32,652 bases of DNA, from positions 1 to 32,652 of the forward strand of contig JAISTO010000171.1 of the NCBI GenBank assembly GCA_031272575.1, written 5' to 3'. Numbering within the stretch: the first letter of the stretch is position 1; each line of letters opens with the position of its first letter. A program made the translations under genes and the position numbers. Of the stretch, positions 20,140 to 28,967 are shown piece by piece. Source of the DNA: Treponema sp. (lineage in GTDB: Bacteria > Spirochaetota > Spirochaetia > Treponematales > Breznakiellaceae). The notes beneath the pieces were generated by a model. The model was given only the letters and a program-made list of their open reading frames with translations, had not been told where the DNA came from and did not search any database.

Positions 20140-21468
20140 ATGGCAAATCCACTGATTGGGGTTTTTAGAGTAAAGGAACTGCGGGAACGGATACTCTTCA
20201 CCGTTCTTATGCTGGCGGTCTTCCGCATAGGGGCGGTGATCCCGATACCGGGGATCAACGTCCGCGAACTCACCGCGTATTTCCAGTCGATGCAGAATTC
20301 GGGAAACGCCATCGTGGATTACCTCGACTTCTTCGCGGGCGGCGCGTTCTCGAACTTCTCCGTGTTCATGCTGGGGATTATGCCCTACATCTCAATGTCG
20401 ATCATCATGCAACTGTTGATCATCGTGTTCCCCAAACTGAAAAAGATTTCGCAGGAGGAGGGGGGCCGCAAGAAAATCCAGATGTACCAGCGGGTCGGCA
20501 CCGTGGCGGTCTGTCTAATCCAGTCCTTCGCGGTAACCCAGTACGCGCAGCGCATATCCCGCGAGGTGGAAAACCTCCTGTCCATGGGCATGGTCTCCTT
20601 CACCATCATCGCCATTTTGACGGTGACGACGGGCACCATGTTCCTTATGTGGATAGGGGAACAGATTACCCAGCGGGGCATAGGGAACGGCATCTCGCTC
20701 CTCATCTTCGCGGGGATCGTGGCGCGGCTCCCCAACGCGATCTGGGAACTCTTCGGCAGGGTGCGGAGCGGGGACCTCAACCTCGTCTTCGTCATCGTTG
20801 TGTTCGTCATGTTCGTGGCGGTGGTTACCCTGGTCGTGTTTGAACAGCAGGGGCAGCGCAAGATTCAGGTGAACTACGCCAAGCGGGTCGTGGGCCGCAA
20901 GATGTACGGGGCGCAGAACACGTACATCCCCTTCAAGATCAACCCGTCGGGGGTGATACCGGTCATCTTCGCCTCGTCGATACTCACCTTCCCGCTGCAG
21001 ATTGCGCAGACCCTGGGGGGGAACATCGGCTGGCTCGCGCGCGTGTCGAATGCGCTGAGCCCGCAGGGCTGGCTCTACAACATCCTCTACGTGCTGTTGA
21101 TCATCTTCTTCGCGTACTTCTACACCCAGGTAACGCTGAACCCCATCGAGATCGCGAAAAACATACGGGAAAACGGCGGTTCTATCCCCGGCATACGGTC
21201 GGAAAACATCGAGCAGTACCTCACGAAAATCCTGAACCGCATCGTGCTTCCCGGCTCGCTCTACCTCGCGCTGATCGCGGTGATACCAACAATCATCCAG
21301 CACCTGTTCAACTTCCCGTCCTCCATATCGTACCTTATGGGCGGCACGAGCCTGTTGATTCTGGTGGGGGTAGACCTGGATACGATGAGTCAGGTGGAGG
21401 GGCTCTTGAAGATGCACCACCACGAGGGCCTGACGCGGCATGGCCGCTTAAAGGGAAGAAACCTGTAG
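20140..21468 (+). CDS. secY: Preprotein translocase subunit SecY
   Basis: FRIGAVIPIPGIN...ITQRGIGNGISLLIFAGIV...YFYTQVTLNPIEIAKNIRENGGSIPGIRSENIEQYLTKILNRI. Confidence 0.99.
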   Translation: MANPLIGVFRVKELRERILFTVLMLAVFRIGAVIPIPGINVRELTAYFQSMQNSGNAIVDYLDFFAGGAFSNFSVFMLGIMPYISMSIIMQLLIIVFPKLKKISQEEGGRKKIQMYQRVGTVAVCLIQSFAVTQYAQRISREVENLLSMGMVSFTIIAILTVTTGTMFLMWIGEQITQRGIGNGISLLIFAGIVARLPNAIWELFGRVRSGDLNLVFVIVVFVMFVAVVTLVVFEQQGQRKIQVNYAKRVVGRKMYGAQNTYIPFKINPSGVIPVIFASSILTFPLQIAQTLGGNIGWLARVSNALSPQGWLYNILYVLLIIFFAYFYTQVTLNPIEIAKNIRENGGSIPGIRSENIEQYLTKILNRIVLPGSLYLALIAVIPTIIQHLFNFPSSISYLMGGTSLLILVGVDLDTMSQVEGLLKMHHHEGLTRHGRLKGRNL

Positions 21469-21485
21469 CGGCGGCTGCGGGCCTC

Positions 21486-21514
21486 TTGACTAAAATGGCG
21501 TGAATTGTTTTAAT
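21486..21514 (+). promoter_or_regulatory. Internal promoter before rpmJ, TTGACT-17-TTTAAT
   Basis: TTGACT 21486-21491, 17-nt spacer, TTTAAT 21509-21514. Confidence 0.55.
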
Positions 21515-21516
21515 AG

Positions 21517-21533
21517 GTATCCCGTAGGGATAC
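21517..21533 (+). promoter_or_regulatory. Leader hairpin upstream of rpmJ
   Basis: GTATCCC-GTA-GGGATAC perfect 7-bp stem; followed by TATCC..GGATA. Confidence 0.55.
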
Positions 21534-21567
21534 TATTATCCTGTAAGGGATAAAAAGGGAGATAAGG

Positions 21568-21681
21568 ATGAAAGTCCGAACGAGCGTAAAGCCTATTTGC
21601 GACAAATGCAAGGTGATCAAACGGCACGGGATAATCCGCATCGTGTGCCAGAATCCCAAGCATAAGCAAAAGCAAGGGTAG
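21568..21681 (+). CDS. rpmJ: 50S ribosomal protein L36 (below ORF-track length cut-off)
   Basis: [40 protein letters not shown]-like GATAAGG. Confidence 0.98.
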   Translation: MKVRTSVKPICDKCKVIKRHGIIRIVCQNPKHKQKQG

Positions 21682-21686
21682 GGTGT

Positions 21687-22052
21687 ATGGCGCGTCTTGT
21701 GGGAGTTGACCTCCCGAATAAGCACGTGAACATTGCGCTTACCTACATCTTCGGGATCGGCAGGTCGAGCGCGGACACGATCTGCGAAAAAACGAAGATC
21801 GATCCCCTGCGCAAGATCAACGATCTGTCGCAGGAGGAATTGGGGGCTCTCCGCAGTGTGATCGAGGGGGATTACAAGGTCGAGGGCCGGCTCAGAACCG
21901 AGGTGGCTCTGAACATAAAGCGTCTCATGGATATAGGCTGCTACCGCGGCCTGCGCCATAGGAAGGGTCTGCCTCTGCGTGGACAGAGGACGCGGACGAA
22001 CGCCCGCACCCGAAAAGGCAAGCGGAAGACCGTGGCCGGAAAGAAAAAGTAG
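21687..22052 (+). CDS. rpsM: 30S ribosomal protein S13
   Basis: [33 protein letters not shown]...[24 protein letters not shown]. Confidence 0.99.
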   Translation: MARLVGVDLPNKHVNIALTYIFGIGRSSADTICEKTKIDPLRKINDLSQEELGALRSVIEGDYKVEGRLRTEVALNIKRLMDIGCYRGLRHRKGLPLRGQRTRTNARTRKGKRKTVAGKKK

Positions 22053-22061
22053 GCGGGAAAC

Positions 22062-22099
22062 ACGGCAGGGGGCATACAGTGCGCCCTTTTGCCGTTTTT
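22062..22099 (+). terminator. Candidate intra-operon terminator/attenuator between rpsM and rpsK
   Basis: ACGGCA(62-67)..GGGC..GCCC..TGCCGT(90-95) followed by T-run to 22099. Confidence 0.5.
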
Positions 22100-22138
22100 C
22101 CGGTCTGCTTGCGCTGCTGCGCTTAGAACGGAGGAGTC

Positions 22139-22531
22139 GTGGCTGGCACGAACAAGAACACAAAGAAACGAAAAGAAAAAAAGTCGGTGTATGAAGGCAA
22201 CGTCTACATTCAGGCGACCTACAACAACACGATTGTGACGATCACCGACCTGCGGGGGAACGCGGTGTCGTGGGCGAGTTCCGGCGGGCTGGGCTTCCGG
22301 GGGGCGAAGAAGTCGACGCCCTTCGCGGCCCAGACCGTCACGGAAACGGCGGCGCAGAAGGCGCTGCAGGCGGGCCTGCGGGAGGTGCACGTGTACGTGA
22401 AAGGCCCCGGAATGGGACGGGAGTCCGCTATACGCCAACTCGGCGTGATGGGGATAAAGGTGCGCTCGATCAACGATGTGACACCCATTCCGCACAACGG
22501 GTGCAGGCCGCCCAAGACGCGGCGCATTTAG
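22139..22531 (+). CDS. rpsK: 30S ribosomal protein S11 (GTG start)
   Basis: [46 protein letters not shown]...[19 protein letters not shown]. Confidence 0.99.
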   Translation: MAGTNKNTKKRKEKKSVYEGNVYIQATYNNTIVTITDLRGNAVSWASSGGLGFRGAKKSTPFAAQTVTETAAQKALQAGLREVHVYVKGPGMGRESAIRQLGVMGIKVRSINDVTPIPHNGCRPPKTRRI

Positions 22532-22540
22532 GGAGTATTT

Positions 22541-23176
22541 ATGGCGCGATATACTGGTCCCGTATGCCGGCTCTGCCGCACGGAACAGAAAAAGTTGATG
22601 CTGAAGGGGGAGCGCTGCAAAAGCGGCAAATGCCCCATTTCGCGGAAACTGCCCCCTCCGGGCAAGGACCCGAAGGTCAGGCCTGGCAAGAGATCCGACT
22701 ACGGGCTCCAACTGCGGGAAAAGCAGCGGCTCAGGCGGATCTACGGTATGCAGGAGAAGCAGTTTCACCTCTTCTTCGAGCGGGCGTTGCGTATGCCAGG
22801 CATTACCGGCGAAAACCTCTTTCTGCTGCTCGAGCGCAGGCTCGACAACACGGTGTACCGTCTGCACTTTGCGGTAAGCCGCGCGCAGGCGAGGCAATTG
22901 GTACTGCATGGGCACGTGCGGGTCAACGGGAAACGGGTGGATATCCCCTCGTTTCTGGTGAAACCCGGGGACAGCATCGAAATTGACGAAAAGAGCAAAC
23001 CGTTGGCGATCATAAAAGACGCGCTGAAGGAGTACGGCAGGTCCGGGGTGATGCCCTGGCTCTCGCTCGATCCGGACGCGTTGAAAGGCGTGTTCCTTGC
23101 CGCGCCGCGGCGCGGCGACATCACCGATCTGATGGACATCAAGGAGCAGATGGTCGTCGAATTCTATTCGAAATAG
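22541..23176 (+). CDS. rpsD: 30S ribosomal protein S4
   Basis: MARYTGPVCRLCRTEQKKLMLKGERCKSGKCPI...LLLERRLDNTVYRLHFAVSRAQARQLVLHGHVRVNGKRV. Confidence 0.99.
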   Translation: MARYTGPVCRLCRTEQKKLMLKGERCKSGKCPISRKLPPPGKDPKVRPGKRSDYGLQLREKQRLRRIYGMQEKQFHLFFERALRMPGITGENLFLLLERRLDNTVYRLHFAVSRAQARQLVLHGHVRVNGKRVDIPSFLVKPGDSIEIDEKSKPLAIIKDALKEYGRSGVMPWLSLDPDALKGVFLAAPRRGDITDLMDIKEQMVVEFYSK

Positions 23177-23238
23177 GCTTCCCGTTATGCGGTCTGCCGG
23201 AAACGGCGGGCGGCGGAAAGCCGGCTTAAGGAGTTGAA

Positions 23239-24294
23239 ATGGCCCGGAAAAACCTTCTAAAAGGATTCAAACGACCAAAAGGTCTTACGTTTGAGCACGG
23301 CGAACTTAAGGCCAACTATGGAAAGTTCGTTGCTTCGCCCTTTGAACCAGGTTTCGGCGCTACCGTGGGGAACACACTGCGAAGGGTGCTCCTTTCCTCC
23401 ATTCAGGGCTACGCGATTACGGCGGTGAAGCTCACCACCTACAGCGCTGATGGGGGGCCCCACATCGTTTCAAGCGAGTTTGAAACGGTAGACGACATCG
23501 TGGAAGATACTCTCGAGGTGCTGAACAACCTCAAGCAGGTGCGGGTAAAACTGCCCGGCGACGCGGAAGAGGGGGTGTTTCTGTACGAGTGGACGGGGAA
23601 GCGGGAGGTCACGAGCGACGACTTCGCGCGCCCGGAGCACATCGAGGTGTTGAGCCCGGACCAGCACATCATGACTCTTGCCGAGGGCGCGAAGGTCGAG
23701 GTGGAGATTCAGGTGAATCTGGGCCGCGGCTATGTGCCCTCGGATACGAACGACCGCTACATCGAGGTGATCGGCACCATTCCGATGGATGCGATCTTCT
23801 CGCCGGTAAAACGGGTAAAGTACGCGGTCGAGCCTTGCCGTGTGGGGCAGCGTAACGATTACGACAAACTCGTGCTCGAAGTCTGGACGGACGGTACCGT
23901 GCGGCCGGACGAGGCGCTGGCGGAGGCGGCAAAAATCGCCAAGGAGCACTTTTCGGTCTTTATCAATTTTGATGAAGACAGTCTGGGCGATCTCGACGAT
24001 TTTGACGAGGATGACGACCGTATACGGAAAATCCTCAACACGCCTGTCGAGGAACTGGAACTGTCGGTACGTTCGTCAAACTGCCTGAAAAACGCGAACA
24101 TCAAGGTGCTGGGCGAACTGATCCGCAAGAGCGAGGACGATATCACCAAGACGCGGAACTTCGGCAAGAAGTCCTTGCAGGAGATCAAGGAAAAACTGCG
24201 GGAGTGGGGCCTTGACCTGGGGATTACCGATCTGGGCACCATACGGGACGCGGTAAAGATCGTTGCCGATAAGGATGGGGAAGATGAAGCATAG
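23239..24294 (+). CDS. rpoA: DNA-directed RNA polymerase subunit alpha
   Basis: [35 protein letters not shown]...[46 protein letters not shown]. Confidence 0.99.
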   Translation: MARKNLLKGFKRPKGLTFEHGELKANYGKFVASPFEPGFGATVGNTLRRVLLSSIQGYAITAVKLTTYSADGGPHIVSSEFETVDDIVEDTLEVLNNLKQVRVKLPGDAEEGVFLYEWTGKREVTSDDFARPEHIEVLSPDQHIMTLAEGAKVEVEIQVNLGRGYVPSDTNDRYIEVIGTIPMDAIFSPVKRVKYAVEPCRVGQRNDYDKLVLEVWTDGTVRPDEALAEAAKIAKEHFSVFINFDEDSLGDLDDFDEDDDRIRKILNTPVEELELSVRSSNCLKNANIKVLGELIRKSEDDITKTRNFGKKSLQEIKEKLREWGLDLGITDLGTIRDAVKIVADKDGEDEA

Positions 24295-24853
24295 AAGGGG
24301 GTTCAATCCTCTCGAAAGGATGTCCGCACACCGGAAGGCGCTGCACCGCAGCATGGTGACCTCGCTTTTCCGTTACGAGCGGATACGGACGACAAAGGCA
24401 AAGGCGCTCGCGGTGCGGCGGAGCGCGGAGCGGTTGATCACCCGCGCAAAGGCGGACACCGTGCATAACCGGCGCATCGTGTCGGCACGGCTTTTCGACG
24501 AAGGCATCGTTGCGAAGCTCTTTACCGACATCGGCCCGCGTATGCTTGAGCGGCCGGGCGGCTACACCCGCATTCTCAAATTGGGCGAGCGCGCCGGGGA
24601 CGCGGCTGAAATCGTCATCCTCGAACTGGTGGATTACCAGTTGAAAGAGGAAAGCGCCGAGGATAAAAAGGCCCGCAAGCAGGAAAAAAAGGCCGCGGCG
24701 AAGTCCAAAGACAAGGACGACAAAAAGGCGCGGGCCGGCCGGTCGGGCGGCAAGCGCGCCGACCGGGACGCGGGCGGCAAGAAGGAAAAGGCAGTGGAAA
24801 AAGCCCCTGAAAAAGCGGGCATCTATAGGAGAGGCTATGTCGAAGGCGCATAG
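24284..24853 (+). CDS. rplQ: 50S ribosomal protein L17 with charged C-terminal extension
   Basis: [56 protein letters not shown]; tail [25 protein letters not shown]... Confidence 0.97.
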   Translation: MKHRRGFNPLERMSAHRKALHRSMVTSLFRYERIRTTKAKALAVRRSAERLITRAKADTVHNRRIVSARLFDEGIVAKLFTDIGPRMLERPGGYTRILKLGERAGDAAEIVILELVDYQLKEESAEDKKARKQEKKAAAKSKDKDDKKARAGRSGGKRADRDAGGKKEKAVEKAPEKAGIYRRGYVEGA

Positions 24854-25358
24854 AGGCAAGGGCATAAAGGAATTGCCCGCGCGGGGGAGGGGAGTATGCC
24901 CCCTTTGCAAGCGGACCGGCGTGAAGGCGCTCTACGAGCAGGAACTCGAAGGCCAGAAACTGAAGATCTGCAAGATCTGCAAGGCCACTCTGAAGCACGG
25001 CAAGCGCCGCCCGGAGGAAACGCCCGCGGCGGAACCCGTGGTGAAGGCCGCCGCCGCGAAGCCGGCGCCCGCCGAGCCGGTCGTTGCGCCTCCCATCCCC
25101 GTGGAGCCGGCCGCGGCGCCGGAGACGCCGCCCGCCGCCGAGGCAGCGCCTGAGGCAGCAGCGTCCGTGGCGGCGCCTGTCGCCGAGTCGGCGCCGGCGG
25201 ACGGGGTTGCCCCTGCGGAAGAGGCCGCGCCTGCGGACGGGGCTGCGCCCGCGGACGGGGCCGCGCCTGCGGATGGGGTTGCGCCTGCGGATGAGGCGGC
25301 GCCCGCGGACGGGGCGGCGCCGGCGGACGGGGCGGCGCCTGCGGACGGGGCGGCGTAA
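24837..25358 (+). CDS. Small zinc-ribbon protein with Ala/Pro-rich APADGA tandem-repeat tail
   Basis: [38 protein letters not shown], then AAEPVVKAA..., (APADGA)n; overlaps the 3' end of rplQ by 17 nt. Confidence 0.7.
   Translation: MSKAHRGKGIKELPARGRGVCPLCKRTGVKALYEQELEGQKLKICKICKATLKHGKRRPEETPAAEPVVKAAAAKPAPAEPVVAPPIPVEPAAAPETPPAAEAAPEAAASVAAPVAESAPADGVAPAEEAAPADGAAPADGAAPADGVAPADEAAPADGAAPADGAAPADGAA
25189..25355 (+). repeat. 18-bp coding tandem repeats (GCGCCYGCGGACGGGGCG-type)
   Basis: About nine imperfect 6-aa units [18 protein letters not shown]. Confidence 0.8.
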
Positions 25359-25421
25359 GGGGGGGGGCGGCTTGTCAGCTGAACGCCGCCTCTCGGCTGC
25401 TCACTCCATTGTGGGTTGATC

Positions 25422-25895
25422 ATGGTTGATTTGTTGGAGCGCATCGCTGAGGTGGGAAGCATGAATGCTGCCGGCCCCCACCTTTCCGATGTTGAAATTT
25501 TTAAGCCCTATTTCTCGTCCACAAAGGATGGGCAGAGTGTCTTAAACGAAGCTGACTTAGACCTTCAGGATGGTAATTGTACCCGGAGGGAAGTTATCAC
25601 TCGTTTTTTGCTTTTGAACGCGGTGCTCGATCAGGGGCCTGATATGGAGGGGGTCAGGCATTTGCTTGCGGACACCTTGAACCAGTTATACCGCAGGGAG
25701 CTTCGAATCCTGCATAAGCCCATTCGGTTTTTTCAGGAACTGGGAATAGCCATCGAAAAAATTGATGAAGTACACGAAGTGGTGCGCAAACTCCGGGAAC
25801 CCGAGTGGCAGAAATCAAACAAAACAACAAAGCTTTGCGCCGTGTGTGAGGCTCACAATACGCATCCAGAATGGATAGACAGGTATAGGACTTAA
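25422..25895 (+). CDS. Hypothetical protein, possible restriction-system partner of the adjacent methyltransferase
   Basis: Intact 157-aa ORF ending 3 nt before the methyltransferase start; no family recognised by eye; AT-richer than surroundings. Confidence 0.7.
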   Translation: MVDLLERIAEVGSMNAAGPHLSDVEIFKPYFSSTKDGQSVLNEADLDLQDGNCTRREVITRFLLLNAVLDQGPDMEGVRHLLADTLNQLYRRELRILHKPIRFFQELGIAIEKIDEVHEVVRKLREPEWQKSNKTTKLCAVCEAHNTHPEWIDRYRT

Positions 25896-25898
25896 CCC

Positions 25899-26936
25899 AT
25901 GGCGATCAATCCTGATCTGTTTTATAATGATGATTGCATAAGCGGTGCACAAAAATATCTCAAAAATGATTCGATAGATTTGATGATCACCGATCCGCCT
26001 TACGGCATCGCGGGGAATACCCTGCACAAACACTATCATCGCGACGAAAGTAACGTCATTGACGGGTATGTTGAAATACCCTCGGCGGAATATCCGGCAT
26101 TTTCACAAAAATGGATACGCGAGGCAGAACGGGTGCTGCGGCCGGGAGGGAGCATATATATTGTCTCCGGGTGGACTCATCTGCGTCATATCCTCAATGC
26201 ATTGGCGGATACCAAATTGAAAGAGGTCAATCACATAATATGGAAATATAACTTTGGGGTGTATACGAGTCAAAAATATATTTCCTCACACTATCATATT
26301 TTATATTATGTGAAGCCTGGGGGTAAAAAAACGTTTAATACCTTTGCGTTTTTTTCAGATTCAGAAAAAACAGAAAACGGCGGCTCAGCCAATTATCTTG
26401 ATCGGGAAGATGTCTGGATACTAAACTGCGAGTACAAACCGGGGCAGATAAAAAATAAAAATGAACTGCCCCAAAAACTGCTGCAGAATCTAATTCTCTA
26501 TTCGAGCAATCCCGGGGATATGATTTGCGATTTTTTTCTGGGAAGTTTTAGTACCGCAAAATGCGCGTTTGCGCTTGGCCGCAATGCCTGCGGTTTTGAA
26601 ATAAACAAACAGGCTTTTGATTACCAGATGTCGCAGCTTGCGCATATTTCTTTTGGGAGCGATCTAAGCGAACTGCGGATTCCGCCCAAAAGTAAAGTAA
26701 TGAACCGTGGTAAAGCTTTGGCCGCGGAAGAAATTACGGCAATCGTAAAACATTATAATCACTGTTTGGGACAGGGCTGTACAAAAAGGCAGTCAGTTGA
26801 AAAGACCGCCGGCTTGGTTGGGAGGGGATACTGGTCTGTTCTGAACGTAATCGAAAAAAGGAGTCAAAATGAAAACAGCCCTCAGCATCGCGGGCTCGGA
26901 TTGTTCGGGCGGGGCGGGGATACAGGCGGATATTAA
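25899..26936 (+). CDS. Site-specific DNA methyltransferase (beta-class, DPPY)
   Basis: DLMITDPPYGIAGN (motif IV) precedes GDMICDFFLGSFSTAKCAFALGRNACGFEIN (motif I). Confidence 0.9.
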   Translation: MAINPDLFYNDDCISGAQKYLKNDSIDLMITDPPYGIAGNTLHKHYHRDESNVIDGYVEIPSAEYPAFSQKWIREAERVLRPGGSIYIVSGWTHLRHILNALADTKLKEVNHIIWKYNFGVYTSQKYISSHYHILYYVKPGGKKTFNTFAFFSDSEKTENGGSANYLDREDVWILNCEYKPGQIKNKNELPQKLLQNLILYSSNPGDMICDFFLGSFSTAKCAFALGRNACGFEINKQAFDYQMSQLAHISFGSDLSELRIPPKSKVMNRGKALAAEEITAIVKHYNHCLGQGCTKRQSVEKTAGLVGRGYWSVLNVIEKRSQNENSPQHRGLGLFGRGGDTGGY

Positions 26937-27675
26937 AACGTTCTCGGCGCATGGGGTGTTCGGGATGAGTGTGATCGTCTCGGTGGTGGCGGAAAATACG
27001 TGCAGGGTGCTGGGCTGGGACGCGGTGCGGCCGCCCCTGATCCGCGCGCAGATCGACGCGATCTACGAGGACATCGGCACGGACGCGGTGAAGATCGGCA
27101 TGCTGCCGGATACGGTGACGATGGAGACGGTGGCGGAGAAACTCGCCGAGTATACGCCGCGCTGCATTGTGCTTGATCCGGTGATGTACGCGAAAAACGG
27201 CGCGGCGCTGATGGAGCGCGATGCAATCGACGCCCTGAAGCGGACGGTGATTCCCCGCGCGGATCTGGTGACGCCGAATATCCCGGAGGCGGAGGAACTT
27301 GCGGGCTTTGCGATTGGAGGCCCGGCGGACGCGCGGCGCGCGGCGGAAAAGATACTGGCGCTGGGCTGCGGGGCCGTGCTCGTGAAGGGGGGGCATGGCG
27401 GGACCGAGGCCGCCGAGGACCTGCTGTTTGACGGAAGCAACTTTCGCGCTTTTAGCGCGCCGCGAATCCACACGAGGAACACGCATGGGACCGGATGCAC
27501 GCTCTCGTCCGCGATTGCGGCGAATCTGGCGCTGGCTCTGCCCCTGGAAGAGGCGGTCGAAAAGGCGAAGGCGTATGTGACGGCGGCCATCGCGCACGCG
27601 CTCGACATTGGGAAGGGGCACGGGCCGACGAACCATTTTTACGCCCTGTACGAGGCGGCGGAAAAAGCCGGATGA
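26869..27675 (+). CDS. thiD: Hydroxymethylpyrimidine/phosphomethylpyrimidine kinase
   Basis: MKTALSIAGSDCSGGAGIQADIKTFSAHGVFGMSVIVSVVAENT...VLVKGGHGG...NTHGTGCTLSSAIAANLA. Confidence 0.97.
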   Translation: MKTALSIAGSDCSGGAGIQADIKTFSAHGVFGMSVIVSVVAENTCRVLGWDAVRPPLIRAQIDAIYEDIGTDAVKIGMLPDTVTMETVAEKLAEYTPRCIVLDPVMYAKNGAALMERDAIDALKRTVIPRADLVTPNIPEAEELAGFAIGGPADARRAAEKILALGCGAVLVKGGHGGTEAAEDLLFDGSNFRAFSAPRIHTRNTHGTGCTLSSAIAANLALALPLEEAVEKAKAYVTAAIAHALDIGKGHGPTNHFYALYEAAEKAG

Positions 27676-27729
27676 AGGGGCTCCGCGGGGGGGGGGCGTA
27701 CAGCAAATTTCATTTTACCTCTCACAAAT

Positions 27730-27893
27730 ATGACTGTTCCTGAAATTATTGCGGCACTGGAACCTGAACATCCGCGCCTTACGGTACCTGCGACGAGTTT
27801 CTAAAGTTTGTCAACGGCGGCTGCCCTTTCCCCCGTGAGGACCGTCATATCAGCAGCGCTGCCGAAAGCCTTTCGTTTTGGGTGAAGAAATAA
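27730..27893 (+). pseudogene. Decayed/frameshifted small ORF
   Basis: MTVPEIIAALEPEHPR in one frame, then APYGTCDEFLKFVNGGCPFPREDRHISSAAESLSFWVKK* in another. Confidence 0.4.
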
Positions 27894-27912
27894 CGGGGGC
27901 TGCGAGGGGGAC

Positions 27913-28887
27913 TTAGGCCGCGGTTCTGCCGGTGGCGCGCGCGGCGGGGACGAAGCGCCGCGCAAGCGCCTCGAGGCGCGTCATCTTGTCCCGCCCGATC
28001 AGCGCCGCCCCGCTGTAAGCCCAGTCTTGCGAGAGGCGCTCGTACTTATCCTTGCATAAATTGTTGAACGCGCAGAGTTCCCACTGTTCCGGCAGGGGGA
28101 GCGCGGCGAGAAAGGCCCCTATCCCCATAATGTTTGCCTCCCCATCCGTTGCCCCCTCGATGATCGGCGTACGCACCCAGAGGGGCACATGCCTGCGGGC
28201 GAGCTGCTCGTAGTTTTCAAGGATGATATGATTGTCCGCGCCGGTTATGCGCTTGTGTTCATCAACATTGAAGATTTTTATATCGTAGAGGATAAGGTCG
28301 ACATAGGGAAGGATTTCCTCGAAGCGGGAAAAAGCGCAGCAGCCCGCGGTGTCCACCGCGACGTGCACCCCCTCCCCATGCAGGATAGCGGCGAGGTCCC
28401 GCGCCGCCCCATGCTGCAGGAGCGCCTCCCCCCCCGAAAGCGTGACGCCCCCCCCTTCGTGAAAGTATGCCCTGTCCTTCAGCAGTTCTTTGGCCAGCGC
28501 TTCCGTCCGTATCCGCCTGCCCTTTACCTCGATGGCCCCGGCAGGGCATTCTTCGGTACAGCCCCCCCCCGTACCGCTTTCCGCGAGGCAGGCCGCGCAG
28601 ACTTCCCGCTCGAAGGTGATGCCGGCAGGGCCCCTTCGAAGCCCGCCCCGCCTGCAGGCCGCGCCGCAAAGCCCGCACCCAATGCAGCGCTGTTTGTGCC
28701 AGCCTATGTCGGGGGTACTGGCGATGCTCTCCGGGTTGTGGCACCAGGGGCAGCGGAGATTGCAACCCTTGAAAAAAACGGTCGTCCGCATACCGGGACC
28801 GTCCTCGGTGGAGAGACGCTGTATATCGAGTATCAGTGCTTCGCCGCTCCGCTCCGCGCCGTTGTGTGGGGCAGTCATATTATCCAT
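27913..28887 (-). CDS. Glycyl-radical enzyme activating protein (radical SAM with ferredoxin-type Cys clusters)
   Basis: LSTEDGPGMRTTVFFKGCNLRCPWCHNPES, CIGCGLCGAAC, GGGVTLSGGEALLQ, LILYDIKIFNVDEHKRITG. Confidence 0.93.
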   Translation of the reverse strand: MDNMTAPHNGAERSGEALILDIQRLSTEDGPGMRTTVFFKGCNLRCPWCHNPESIASTPDIGWHKQRCIGCGLCGAACRRGGLRRGPAGITFEREVCAACLAESGTGGGCTEECPAGAIEVKGRRIRTEALAKELLKDRAYFHEGGGVTLSGGEALLQHGAARDLAAILHGEGVHVAVDTAGCCAFSRFEEILPYVDLILYDIKIFNVDEHKRITGADNHIILENYEQLARRHVPLWVRTPIIEGATDGEANIMGIGAFLAALPLPEQWELCAFNNLCKDKYERLSQDWAYSGAALIGRDKMTRLEALARRFVPAARATGRTAA

Positions 28888-28920
28888 CCCTAATAATGAT
28901 GATAGCATACCCGCGCCGTA

Positions 28921-28949
28921 TTGCACAAGTCAGCCGTATATGCTATAAT
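28921..28949 (+). promoter_or_regulatory. Sigma70-type promoter, TTGCAC-17-TATAAT
   Basis: TTGCAC 28921-28926, 17-nt spacer ending TGC, TATAAT 28944-28949. Confidence 0.75.
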
Positions 28950-28967
28950 TTTTCAAAAGGGGGAAAA

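Noticed and set aside
14023-24853. Zinc-binding (C+) forms of S14, S4, L24 and L36 as a novelty
   Set aside because: Real in the sequence, but common across many bacteria.
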